NCBI GenBank assembly: GCA_026984455.1
Contig: JALSSC010000057.1
Location: 1-64,000, forward strand
Direction: 5' to 3'
DNA length: 64,000 bases
From: Chromatiaceae bacterium
GTDB taxonomy: Bacteria; Pseudomonadota; Gammaproteobacteria; Chromatiales; Chromatiaceae
Each line of letters starts with the position of its first letter. Within the stretch, counting starts at the first letter, position 1. The notes under the pieces are model-generated. The model saw only the letters and a program-made list of their open reading frames with translations. It did not search any database and was not told the DNA's origin. The position numbers and the translations under genes are program-made. Shown here piece by piece: positions 18,683 to 27,124 of this stretch.

Positions 18683-18702
18683 CCCACGAACCCCAGGAAG
18701 AC

Positions 18703-19740
18703 ATGGAACTGCAGGCCAGGCGCATCTTCCGCTTCGCCCTGGTGACGGCCCTTTCCGCCACCATCGGCTTCGCCATGCAACTCAACTTCACCGTGCTGCC
18801 GCCGGTGCTGGCCATCCTCCTCTCCCTGGAACCGGCCCCGCCGCCGGGGTTCAAGGCCATGCTGGCACTGGTCACCGTGGTCGTCCTGACCACCGGTATC
18901 GGCCTGCTGCTGGTGCCCATGCTCTTGAACTATCCCCTCACCGCCCTGCTGCTGGTGGGGCTGGGGCTCTATACCAGTTCCTGGCTGATGGTGCATCTGA
19001 ACCAGCAGGCGGTGGGCGTCTTTCTGGCCATGGGCTTCGTGCTCATCTCCGCCGTGGCCCTGGCCAACGAACAGGTGGCGCTGCTCACGATAGCGTCTCT
19101 GGCCGGAGGGATGGTCATCGTCATCCTGGTGCAGTGGCTGGTCTATCCCTTCTTCCCGGAAGACCCGTCCCCCGCGGGCGGCGGGCCGCCAGCCGACGCC
19201 CCGCCCGATGCACAGGAGTCCGGATGGATCGCCTTGCGCAGCACCCTCATCGTGCTGCCGGTGTACATCGCCGCCCTGAGCAATCCTTCGCTGTGGATGG
19301 CGGCGCTGATCAAGGCCCTGACCCTGGGCCAGCAGCGCTCCTTCGGCAATGCCCGCCAGGCGGGGATCGAACTGCTGGGCTCCACCTTCCTCGGCGGTTG
19401 CTTCGCGGTGCTCTTCTGGGCCCTGCTGAGCATCCTGCCCCACCTGTGGACGCTCTTCCTGCTGGCCCTGGCCCTGGGCATCTACGGCGCGTCCAAGCTC
19501 TTCGGGCTGCTCGGCAGCCGCTACACCTCCTCCTTGTGGCTCGACACCCTGATGACCCTGTGGATCATGCTCGCCCCCGCGGTGGCGGACTCGGCCAACG
19601 GCAAGGATGTCTACAAGGCCTTCTTCGTGCGCTTCTTCCTGTTCGTCTGGGTGACCCTCTACGCCTGGGTCGCCATGGTCCTGCTGGAAGCCATGCGCCA
19701 CCGCGCCAGAAAATCGGCAACAGCGGCAATACCGGACTGA
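18703..19740 (+). CDS. DUF2955/FUSC-like inner-membrane protein (AaeB-like)
   Basis: 345 aa with about ten hydrophobic segments in two blocks separated by a Pro/Ala-rich linker (about 160-172). The first block begins RIFRFALVTALSATIGFAM and VLPPVLAILLSL; the second contains SNPSLWMAALIKALTLGQQ and a repeat of the same layout. The family accompanies AaeA-like adaptors and OprM-type channels, so it is the probable transporter of this tripartite set. Start ATG 18703 follows CAGGAAGAC. Family assigned from topology and context; energy coupling unknown. Confidence 0.75.
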   Translation: MELQARRIFRFALVTALSATIGFAMQLNFTVLPPVLAILLSLEPAPPPGFKAMLALVTVVVLTTGIGLLLVPMLLNYPLTALLLVGLGLYTSSWLMVHLNQQAVGVFLAMGFVLISAVALANEQVALLTIASLAGGMVIVILVQWLVYPFFPEDPSPAGGGPPADAPPDAQESGWIALRSTLIVLPVYIAALSNPSLWMAALIKALTLGQQRSFGNARQAGIELLGSTFLGGCFAVLFWALLSILPHLWTLFLLALALGIYGASKLFGLLGSRYTSSLWLDTLMTLWIMLAPAVADSANGKDVYKAFFVRFFLFVWVTLYAWVAMVLLEAMRHRARKSATAAIPD

Positions 19741-20175
19741 CCCCACTTCTCTCCATGGATGGCGTCCTCCAAAGGCCGACGATACATCCCTGTCTTTCTC
19801 ATAGCCTGCCTGTGACTATATACCCGTCGTCCGTGAATGTTTCCGCCGGTCCGTCAACGGCACCCCCTGTGCCACTCCCCGCTCCTGCGGCCGCCCCTCG
19901 TACCCCTGGGCGGTGTTGCGATTGTTCGTCATAGTCCACGCCTCCGCGCCTTGCCCAGGGGCGGGAGAAACACCCTCGAAACACGGTATATTCACGTGCG
20001 ACGGCTGTATACCAGAGGCTTCGACCGCTTCGTCACCTCCACGGCCCCTCCGATGGCTACCGGCTGGCGCGACTCTTGCCGGGCGCAAACCTCATCCGCT
20101 GCGGAACCGCGCCTTTGTACGGCACACCGCACTCTTCGGGCCAGGGCAGGGAGGTCTTCTTTGCCGGAGAGGGGG
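19741..20175. other. Intergenic island between convergent operons
   Basis: It separates the end of the efflux operon (+) from the end of the HD-GYP gene (-). It holds palindromic element copy D (19819-20013). No coding sequence or clear T-tract terminator; the element's hairpins may serve as a bidirectional terminator. Confidence 0.6.
19819..20013 (+). repeat. Dispersed palindromic element, copy D (both ends intact)
   Basis: Left end TATACCCGTCGTCCGTGAAT (19819); right end TTCACGTGCGACGGCTGTAT then ACC (19991-20013). These are near-complementary to each other. The left half carries a GGTCCGTCAACGGCAC module shared with 38704 and, inverted, 53885. The right half carries the inverted TTTCGAGGGTGTT/CTGGGCAAGGCGCGG module. 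Best-preserved long copy in the window. Confidence 0.7.
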
Positions 20176-21663
20176 CTAGGAATCGGCGCGAAAGCCTTCG
20201 AAGAGCATCGCCGACCGCTCATGGGCGATCGCCTCGAAACGAGCGCGCAGACGCACGAATTCGTCATAGAGATTGGGGTCGAATTGCAGGCCGCGATTCT
20301 TTTCCATGATCGCCATGGCCGCATCGGCCGACATGCCCGCCTTGTAGACCCGCTCGTGCACCAGGGCATCGAAGACGTCGGCGATGGCGACGATGCGTGA
20401 GGCCACGGGAATGGCCTCTCCCGAAAGCCCATACGGATAGCCGCTGCCATCCCACTTCTCGTGGTGGCTCAGGGCGATGTCCTTGGCCATCTGCAACATC
20501 GGGCTCTCCGAGCCCGCAAGGATACGCCCGCCGATGATCGGGTGGGTCTTCATCACCGTGAACTCCTCGGCGGTGAGCGGGCCCGGTTTGCGTAACACGC
20601 TGTCGGGGATACCGATCTTGCCGATGTCGTGCATCGTGGCGGCGATGCGGATGTCATCCACCCGTTCACGTTCCCAACCGATGGCCCTGGCGAGCACCTC
20701 GCTATAGAGCCCGATGCGGCGGATATGGGCACCGGTCTCACCGTCGTCACGCGATTCCGCCGCCCATACCAGACGCAGGGCCGTCTCCTCCTCCCGGGCG
20801 CGGATCTCTACGGTACGGCGGTGGACCTGTTCCTCCAGATAGCGTTTGACCAGGGCGTGTTCACGGCCCATTTGTAAAAGGCTTCGATGCTGCTCGTAGC
20901 GATCCCCCAGCAGCTCGATGAACAACAACCGGCGCCCCGATGCACTCACGGCGATGGCCTCGAGCGCAAACTCGCGACCGTCGGCATCGTACTCCACCCA
21001 GGGTCCAGAACGGACGGGGCCCGGCCCGCCCTCCCAGACCTTGCGGGCATCCACCAGGAAATTCTCCAGGAAGGACAAATCTCGATCCGGCCGCAGCAGC
21101 CCGCCGGATTCGAAAACATCGCGACAGAGTGGGGCGAGGGCTGCCGGCGGGGTCTCCAGGAGCCTGAATACCTCTCCCACCTGCTCCTCCAGAACCAGCA
21201 TGTTCAGCGCGCTACAGATGGCGGCGCCCAGATTTCCGGTGCCGGGGGCCGGGGCAGGGACGGCCGACTCCAGTCGCACCAGACGCTGGCGCAACAGATT
21301 GAGTTCATTCGCCTTCTGCTGCGCCTGGCCGCGCCAGTAGATACTGGCGCTGCGATCCAACAGCACCACCCAGTCCCTCACCCCGTCGGAGATCAGGTGG
21401 ATATCCGCATAACGCCCCTCGCCCAGCTCCACCGCAGAAAGGCTCAGGGGTGTACTGGGAAGGGGCAGCATGCCCTCCAGGAACAGCAACTGCTGGGCGG
21501 CAGGTTCCCCCGGCATCAGCCCGTCGAGGCCAAAGGCAGCCAGTTCCCCACCCATGTCGTCGAGCCGCCCGTCCCTGCCGATTTGCAGGTAGGCGCCCGA
21601 GTCCTGCTGAAGGGAGAGTGTCAGGAGGGCGGTGGCCACCCCCGGGGGCAGTTCGTGGATCAC
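20176..21663 (-). CDS. HD-GYP domain protein (probable c-di-GMP phosphodiesterase)
   Basis: 495 aa. Residues 1-130 form a PAS-like sensor region with segments like GVRDWVVLLDRSA. The middle (about 150-280) resembles a second sensor and ends in a helix (QMGREHALVKRYLEEQVHRRT). The HD-GYP domain then has HD at 345-346 (MHDIGKIGIP), a further histidine set in SHHEKWD, and GYP at 408-410. The conserved residues suggest an active phosphodiesterase for cyclic di-GMP. Start is a GTG directly after the GTPase stop. Fourth gene of the GTPase/OmpA operon, so its input may be the GTPase or envelope state. Confidence 0.85.
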   Translation of the reverse strand: MIHELPPGVATALLTLSLQQDSGAYLQIGRDGRLDDMGGELAAFGLDGLMPGEPAAQQLLFLEGMLPLPSTPLSLSAVELGEGRYADIHLISDGVRDWVVLLDRSASIYWRGQAQQKANELNLLRQRLVRLESAVPAPAPGTGNLGAAICSALNMLVLEEQVGEVFRLLETPPAALAPLCRDVFESGGLLRPDRDLSFLENFLVDARKVWEGGPGPVRSGPWVEYDADGREFALEAIAVSASGRRLLFIELLGDRYEQHRSLLQMGREHALVKRYLEEQVHRRTVEIRAREEETALRLVWAAESRDDGETGAHIRRIGLYSEVLARAIGWERERVDDIRIAATMHDIGKIGIPDSVLRKPGPLTAEEFTVMKTHPIIGGRILAGSESPMLQMAKDIALSHHEKWDGSGYPYGLSGEAIPVASRIVAIADVFDALVHERVYKAGMSADAAMAIMEKNRGLQFDPNLYDEFVRLRARFEAIAHERSAMLFEGFRADS

Positions 21664-22161
21664 TCAGGCCTCCAGCATCTCGGTGGTCAGGGCTACGAAG
21701 GCCTCCTCCACACCCCGCCCGTTCTTCGCGCTGGTCTCGAACACCGCCCAGCCCTGGCCGCTCAGCCGCTCCATGTCACGGGCATCCATGCGCCACTCCT
21801 CACCGAGGTCCGCCTTGTTGATCAGAAAGGCGAAAGGTACCTCGCCCACCTCGGCGACCGCCTTCTCGCGCAGCGCAAGTGCCGTGTCCAGGGTTCCGGG
21901 GCGCGTGCCGTCTACCACCAACAGGAAGCCCGCGGCACCCCGCAGATAGGAGAGACGCACCTTCATGAACTCGTCCTCCCCCGCCAGATCCCAGAGGATC
22001 AACTCCACTTCCTGGTCCCTCACCACGAGTGACTTCTTGTCGATCTTCACCCCCAGCGAGGTCTGGTAACGCGCGTTGAAGATACTCTTGACAAAGCGTT
22101 CCACCAGAGATGTCTTGCCGACGGCGAAGGCGCCCAGCATACAGATCTTCTTGCGGATCAC
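21664..22161 (-). CDS. Rab/Ras-like small GTPase
   Basis: 165 aa, a single GTPase domain. Motifs: G1 GAFAVGKTS (10-18), G2 threonine near T34 (YQTSLG), G3 WDLAGE (57-62), G4 NKAD (115-118) and G5 TSAKNG (143-148). The G3 residue after DLAG is Glu62, where Ras and Rab have the catalytic Gln, so intrinsic hydrolysis is likely slow or uses a partner. There is no C-terminal lipidation cysteine. Start overlaps the OmpA-domain gene by 4 bp, implying coupled synthesis. Likely a cytoplasmic switch controlling or reading the neighbouring membrane protein. Confidence 0.88.
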   Translation of the reverse strand: MIRKKICMLGAFAVGKTSLVERFVKSIFNARYQTSLGVKIDKKSLVVRDQEVELILWDLAGEDEFMKVRLSYLRGAAGFLLVVDGTRPGTLDTALALREKAVAEVGEVPFAFLINKADLGEEWRMDARDMERLSGQGWAVFETSAKNGRGVEEAFVALTTEMLEA

Positions 22162-24161
22162 GGTGCCGCACCCGATTTTTCAGAGATATGGATATCCAGG
22201 GTGACGCTGCGGTTCCGCGCCATCCCCTGTGGGGTCCTCTCGAGGCTTACCGGTTCACGAGCACCCGCGGCCCGGGTGCGCAACACCCGGGGGTCGATGC
22301 CCGCAGCGATGAGTTGGAAGCGTACCCAGTCGGCACGCGCCTGGCTGAGGTTGAGGTTACCCCGGTCCCTCCCCGAGGTATCCGTATGTCCCACCAGGAC
22401 GATCTCCACCGAACGGCCTAGGCCCTCAGCCCGCCGCAAAAGGCGGCGGATGCGGGTGGCCATGTCTCTGAACCTCCCCGCCATCGCCTCGTGGCGACTG
22501 GTGTCCACACCGAAAAGGACCACTTCCTTCTCCAGTTCCGCCTTCAGTGAGCGCAGCATGGCCCGATCCTGGTCGACCAACCCGTCGTCCACATAGACCT
22601 TCACCCCAGGAATGCGGGTGGCCATGCGCCGCGCGCGTACCACCCAGGCATGGGGGGCGCTGCCGATGGCGGTCAGCAGACCGTCCCGATAGGTGAGCCT
22701 CACCCCCTTTGGGGCCTCCAGGGGCGAGAGATCGATCTCGGCCTTCAAACCGCTCGTATCCACGCTGGTGACGCCCGGCAAGGCACGCGCCAAACGGCGG
22801 TTCTCCTCCACCCAGAGGTAGGGGGCACGGCCTTGCAGGTGCAGCACACCTCCCACGAGAGAGAGGTGCACCGTCTCCGGGGGTTGCAGCAGACGCCGCG
22901 CCCGCGCCAGCACGAACCCCGGAGTCAGGGCCTCGTAGGGTTCGAAATTGAACGCCATCCGCCGCCGCGCCAGGATCCCCCCGCCCACCAGACTCGCCGG
23001 ATCGGCGGCCAGTGGGTCCCGCAGACCACGCAGGCGGTAGCCGTCACCGGTGGCCTCCACACCAGTGACCAGGATTCCCGGCTCCGCCTCCAGCCGCCGG
23101 AGATAGCCGGCAAAGGCCAGATGCTCGCGGACCACGTCGAAAGACCAATAGCCTATGCCGGCGAGGAACACGAGCAGAAACCCCACGAGCGAAGGCGAGA
23201 GGCGCCGCTTCGGTTTCCGGTAGCGGGTCTGCAGGCAACGCCCCAGTTCCTCGCGCACGGCCGCCGAAGCGAAGGCCTCGGGATCACCATCGAACCTGCG
23301 CAGGGCCTCGGCCTGCTGGAGGTGGAGGGTCTCCAGGACCTCACGGAGAATCCTGCGCAGTCCCGCGGGCGCACTGCCGCGGATGGCCACGGCCAGCACC
23401 GCCTCCGGACCGGACTCCAACCACACGGTGACATCGCCCACCTGGATACTGTCGAGGGTCTGGTCGCTGGAGACATCGAAGGAGTCGCGCACGAAGTCCT
23501 GGATGGCGGTGAGCATCCCCGAGACCAGGTCCGCATCCTGGAAGTCGGTATCGTCGGCAGCCAAGTGTTGCAGCAGGATACCGCTCTCGCGATGAATAAG
23601 GAACAGCTGTTCCACCCTGAAGACCAGGCTGTGGAGCATCACCACCTCGGCAAAGGGACGCCCTGTGCGCCAAGCCTCCAGACGCCACTTGAGACCCTGC
23701 CAGGAGAGGCTGTTGTCGAGCATCTCGCCGAACGACTGAAGCATCTGCTTCAGGGTCTCGGCCATCGCCTTGCGGATCGCCGGGCCGATCACCGGGTACA
23801 GGGCATCCGCAAAGGTACGACTGTCGCGCCGTACAGAGGTGCGGATGATCGCCTCCACCGTCGGGGTCAGCGCCCCGGTCAGCTGCTCACCTTGCTGTGC
23901 ACTCAACCGCAAGGCCTCAGGCAGGACCTGGCTGATGTCCCTGGCGTGCCGCCGGGGATCGTCCAGCCGCTCGCTGAGCTGCTCGATGCGCTCCTGTTCC
24001 GGCTGTAACAACAGGCGCCGCAGCGTCTCCAACTCGTCACCGGCAGCCCCCCGCGGGCGGGATTCGCTGGCCTCCACGGACCCTTTGGCAGACACTCCAG
24101 CCTGCCGCGTCACTTCTTGGCCGCCCCGGCCGGGCGATTGGAGGTCGGGCGACAGGAACAC
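22158..24161 (-). CDS. Trans-envelope protein with cytoplasmic N-domain and OmpA domain
   Basis: 667 aa. Residues 1-320 lack a signal peptide and are cytoplasmic by prediction. They comprise a helical part (45-165), then an alpha/beta unit at about 175-285 (FRVEQLFLIHRESGILLQ, SGMLTAIQDFV, GPEAVLAVAIRG). That unit has the strand-helix rhythm of longin/roadblock small-GTPase partner domains, which is my inference. One membrane helix lies at 322-342 after a basic patch (RKPKRR). The periplasmic part has BON-like segments and a C-terminal OmpA peptidoglycan-binding domain with LVGHTDTSGRDRGN and LSQARADWVRFQL. It could tether peptidoglycan to a GTPase switch inside the cell. Confidence 0.75.
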   Translation of the reverse strand: MFLSPDLQSPGRGGQEVTRQAGVSAKGSVEASESRPRGAAGDELETLRRLLLQPEQERIEQLSERLDDPRRHARDISQVLPEALRLSAQQGEQLTGALTPTVEAIIRTSVRRDSRTFADALYPVIGPAIRKAMAETLKQMLQSFGEMLDNSLSWQGLKWRLEAWRTGRPFAEVVMLHSLVFRVEQLFLIHRESGILLQHLAADDTDFQDADLVSGMLTAIQDFVRDSFDVSSDQTLDSIQVGDVTVWLESGPEAVLAVAIRGSAPAGLRRILREVLETLHLQQAEALRRFDGDPEAFASAAVREELGRCLQTRYRKPKRRLSPSLVGFLLVFLAGIGYWSFDVVREHLAFAGYLRRLEAEPGILVTGVEATGDGYRLRGLRDPLAADPASLVGGGILARRRMAFNFEPYEALTPGFVLARARRLLQPPETVHLSLVGGVLHLQGRAPYLWVEENRRLARALPGVTSVDTSGLKAEIDLSPLEAPKGVRLTYRDGLLTAIGSAPHAWVVRARRMATRIPGVKVYVDDGLVDQDRAMLRSLKAELEKEVVLFGVDTSRHEAMAGRFRDMATRIRRLLRRAEGLGRSVEIVLVGHTDTSGRDRGNLNLSQARADWVRFQLIAAGIDPRVLRTRAAGAREPVSLERTPQGMARNRSVTLDIHISEKSGAAP

Positions 24162-24167
24162 GGCACG

Positions 24168-24746
24168 CTACTCCTCCCCCCTGGAGTCGGGCAGCGAGTC
24201 GTCCGAGAGGCGCAGCGCCAGCTCGGTCAGCAGACCCGAGAGGGCCGCGCGGTCCACCTTCTGCTCATGCAGATCTTCCGCGGCGTGGTCCAGCGCCTCG
24301 CGGAGCTGCGCGTAGCGGACACCCATCTCCTCGGTGAGGCTCTTGGACTGCTCCAGGATCTGCTGACGAAGGTCACGCGCCGTGCTGCCGAATCGGTCGT
24401 CCAGCTCCCCCAGGCGCTTGCCGAGCTGTTCGCCAGTTCTGGCCAGCTCATCCGCGAGGCCGCGTTGGGCGTCCAGCCGGCCATCCTGCTCTCCCTTGAG
24501 CCGCTCGCTCAGAGACTCCAGTTCCGTATTGAGATAGCGCTCCAATGCCTCGAGCCGCTGGCTGGACTCCTCACGTACGCGACCCACTTCGGTCATGATC
24601 CGCTCCTCCAAACGCGAAAACTTGCGCTCGTAGTCGCGCATCTGGTTGCCGAAGAGGATGTCGCGGATCTTGTCCACTTTCTCTCCATCACCGATCGCCT
24701 CTTCCTGCGCCGGCGGACTGGCGCCGGCATCCTCTTTGTCTAGCAC
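24168..24746 (-). CDS. Coiled-coil protein of the GTPase/OmpA operon
   Basis: About 192 aa, soluble and highly charged. After a short acidic leader it has a KVDKIRDILFGNQMRDYERKF segment (first 20 residues of the conserved block), then near-continuous heptads from residue 35 to 180, ending in an acidic tail. Start taken as GTG 24746, preceded by GAGAGGAAAAG; an in-frame upstream ATG would lack a ribosome site. First gene of the operon, 6 nt before the OmpA-domain gene. Function unknown; it may be a scaffold or a partner of the cytoplasmic domain. I recall similar proteins beside OmpA/GTPase pairs but cannot verify it here. Confidence 0.65.
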   Translation of the reverse strand: MLDKEDAGASPPAQEEAIGDGEKVDKIRDILFGNQMRDYERKFSRLEERIMTEVGRVREESSQRLEALERYLNTELESLSERLKGEQDGRLDAQRGLADELARTGEQLGKRLGELDDRFGSTARDLRQQILEQSKSLTEEMGVRYAQLREALDHAAEDLHEQKVDRAALSGLLTELALRLSDDSLPDSRGEE

Positions 24747-25124
24747 GATTCTTTTCCTCTCCTCTGGCCGTCTGTGCGTACTTCCCGGGACCATCCAGCA
24801 GCGCAGCAACCCGCACAGATCCCCCGCCACCGCAGGCGGAAGTCCCGGATCGCCGGCAAGGTCCGTTGATTAGAATGTGGAATTGGGGGCGTGTCGACGA
24901 CGCAGACACCGAAGCCCCGTCCTCGAATCCTACGCCCCAGAACGGAGAAACAATAGGGTTCGAGCAACATCGGCCGACGACAGGGAAGGAATCTAGACGG
25001 TTACTGGCCGCCTAGGCACGTAGACAGGCTATGCGCGTTTCGCGGGACCTTTCGGCAGGGCAAAGGCAACAGCGACTCGCTCTGTTCTATCCGAACCGAC
25101 GCATCCATGAGCGCCATTGAAAAT
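24747..25124. other. Intergenic region upstream of the GTPase/OmpA operon
   Basis: 378 bp between the operon start and the tRNA. It should contain the operon promoter, but no strong -35/-10 pair stands out on the minus strand. No gene, repeat copy or clear terminator for the tRNA is visible. Confidence 0.5.
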
Positions 25125-25200
<76 letters not shown>

Positions 25201-25211
25201 CGAGGCGCGGA

Positions 25212-25240
25212 ATTATACCTGGACTGATCCGCCAGAGAAA
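25212..25240 (-). promoter_or_regulatory. tRNA-Thr promoter
   Basis: A perfect -10 TATAAT (25212-25217 on the minus strand) lies 12 nt before the mature 5' end. It is followed by a GC-rich discriminator typical of stringently controlled stable RNA. The -35 (near 25235-25240) is weak. Confidence 0.55.
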
Positions 25241-25339
25241 AAATATTCATCGCTGTGGACGCCCGCCCTCCATCCTCCGGGGCGACCTCCCTGGCCGTGC
25301 GTGGCATCGAGACAGGGATACCCACGGGGGCCCTGAACA

Positions 25340-27061
25340 TCACCCCGCGCGATACAACCGGGCATAATAGCCATCAAGGGCCATCAGCCGCTCGTGAGGG
25401 CCACTCTCCACGATACTTCCCTGATGCAATACCAGGATGCGGTCGGCATGACGCACCGTGGACAGGCGGTGGGCGATCAGGATCAGGGTGTGGCGGTGCT
25501 GGAGGCCCTCCAGGGCCTCCTGGACATAGTGCTCAGAGCGAGTGTCCAGGGCCGAGGTGGCCTCGTCGAAGACGAGGATGGGGGCGTCCTTGAGGATGGC
25601 GCGGGCGATGGCCAGACGCTGGCGCTGACCGCCGGACAGGCGCACGCCATTCTCGCCGATCTCGGTATCGAGCCCTTGGGGCAGGCGTTCGATGAATTCC
25701 CAGGCGTGGGCGGCGCGGGCCGCGGCCTCGATGCGCGCACGCGGGGCCTCCTGCATGGCGCCGTAGGCGATGTTGTTGGCGATGCTGTCGTTGAACAGCA
25801 CCACCTCCTGGCTCACCAGGGCGATGTCGCGGCGCAGTGCGTCCAGGGGGATCTCGTCCAGGGGGACGCCGTCGATGCGGATCTCACCGGTCTCGGGCCG
25901 GTAGAGGGCCGGAATCAGGTTGGCGAGGCTGCTCTTACCGCTGCCGGAGGCCCCCACCAGGGCCACGGTCTCGCGGGGACGCACGTGCAGGCTCACGTCC
26001 TCCAGGGCCAGGCGCCCGCTACCGGGGTAACGCAGGCTGAGATGGCGCAGTTCGATCTCTCCACGCGAGCGCGGAAAGGGCGACCGGCCGGTATCCGGCT
26101 CCACCGCCTCGTCCACCAGTTCGAACACGCTCTGGGCCGCGGCCAGGCCCTGCTGAATCTGTTCGTTGACCTTGGTCAGGCGCTTCACCGGGTTGAGGAG
26201 CAGGGCCATGGCCCCGAAGAAGGCCACGAACTCGCCGACGGTGAGGGTGCCGGCGGCGGACATCAGCGAGGCCAGATAGACGATCACCGCCAGGGCCACC
26301 GAGGCCACCAGATGGACCGCCACGGAATTGATGTTGGCGGCCACGTTGAACTTCATGCGGAAGCGCCGCACCCAGTTGGCGGCCTCCCGGTGGCGGCCCT
26401 GCTCATAGGCCTGGCCGGCATAGATCTTGACGATCTTGTGTCCCTTCACCGCCTCCTCCACCACCTGGGTGAGCCGGCCCATGGCCTCCTGACGGCCCTG
26501 GGAGACCCGCCGCAGACGCCCGCTCACGGCGCGGATGATACCGGCCACGGCGGGGGCGATGACCAGGGCCACCAGGGACAGCCGCCAGTCGAGCCAGACC
26601 ATGAGGCCGAGCAGGCCGAGGATGGACAGGCTGTCCCGGACCAGCACCAGGGCGGCGCTGGTGGCCGCCTCGGCGACGTTCTCCACGTCGAACACGAACT
26701 TGGAGATGATGTGGCCGCTGGAGGCGCGGTCGTAGAAGGTGGTGGGCAGATGCAGGAGGCGCGCGAACATGGCCTCGCGCAGGTCCATGACCACCTTCGA
26801 GGCCACCCATTTGAGGCCGTAGTCGCTGCCGAACATGGACGCCCCGCGCACCAGGGCCAGGGCCACCAGGGCAATGGGGACGAGACGGATCGTCTCCGGG
26901 TCCTTGTCCACGAAGCTGCCGTCGAGCATCGGCTTCATGAGGGCGGGAATGGCCGGCTCGGTGGCGGCGAGCACGATCATGGCCAGGACCGTAAGACCCA
27001 GCTCCTTGCGGTAGGGGCGGATGTGTCCGAGGAGACGGAAGTAGAGTTGCCGGCCGTTCAT
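25340..27061 (-). CDS. msbA: Lipid A / lipid flippase ABC transporter MsbA
   Basis: 573 aa, the size of a half-transporter that dimerises. Six membrane helices (about 1-320) begin FRLLGHIRPYRKELG. The nucleotide-binding domain has Walker A GASGSGKSS, signature LSGGQRQRLA, Walker B ILVFDEATSALD and the H-loop IAHRLST. The late segment HERLMALDGYYARLY is typical of MsbA. It flips lipid A-core across the inner membrane. Start taken at 27061 (MNGRQLYFRLL), just left of a divergent envelope gene pair. Confidence 0.9.
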   Translation of the reverse strand: MNGRQLYFRLLGHIRPYRKELGLTVLAMIVLAATEPAIPALMKPMLDGSFVDKDPETIRLVPIALVALALVRGASMFGSDYGLKWVASKVVMDLREAMFARLLHLPTTFYDRASSGHIISKFVFDVENVAEAATSAALVLVRDSLSILGLLGLMVWLDWRLSLVALVIAPAVAGIIRAVSGRLRRVSQGRQEAMGRLTQVVEEAVKGHKIVKIYAGQAYEQGRHREAANWVRRFRMKFNVAANINSVAVHLVASVALAVIVYLASLMSAAGTLTVGEFVAFFGAMALLLNPVKRLTKVNEQIQQGLAAAQSVFELVDEAVEPDTGRSPFPRSRGEIELRHLSLRYPGSGRLALEDVSLHVRPRETVALVGASGSGKSSLANLIPALYRPETGEIRIDGVPLDEIPLDALRRDIALVSQEVVLFNDSIANNIAYGAMQEAPRARIEAAARAAHAWEFIERLPQGLDTEIGENGVRLSGGQRQRLAIARAILKDAPILVFDEATSALDTRSEHYVQEALEGLQHRHTLILIAHRLSTVRHADRILVLHQGSIVESGPHERLMALDGYYARLYRAG

Positions 27062-27081
27062 CTGGGGATGGCCCCGAAAAG

Positions 27082-27100
27082 GACATGATCCTATCATGTC
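27082..27100. promoter_or_regulatory. Operator-like palindrome between divergent genes
   Basis: GACATGA-TCCTA-TCATGTC is a perfect 7-bp inverted repeat with a 5-nt spacer. It sits in the 63-bp gap between msbA (-) and the deacetylase (+), so it could coordinate both or be a hairpin in either leader. No matching regulator is known to me. Confidence 0.4.
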
Positions 27101-27124
27101 GTGGACCCCAAGCCTGGATCCTCC

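Noticed and set aside
25394-27088. Long plus-strand frame over msbA
   Set aside because: No domain; msbA on the other strand has full ABC motifs.
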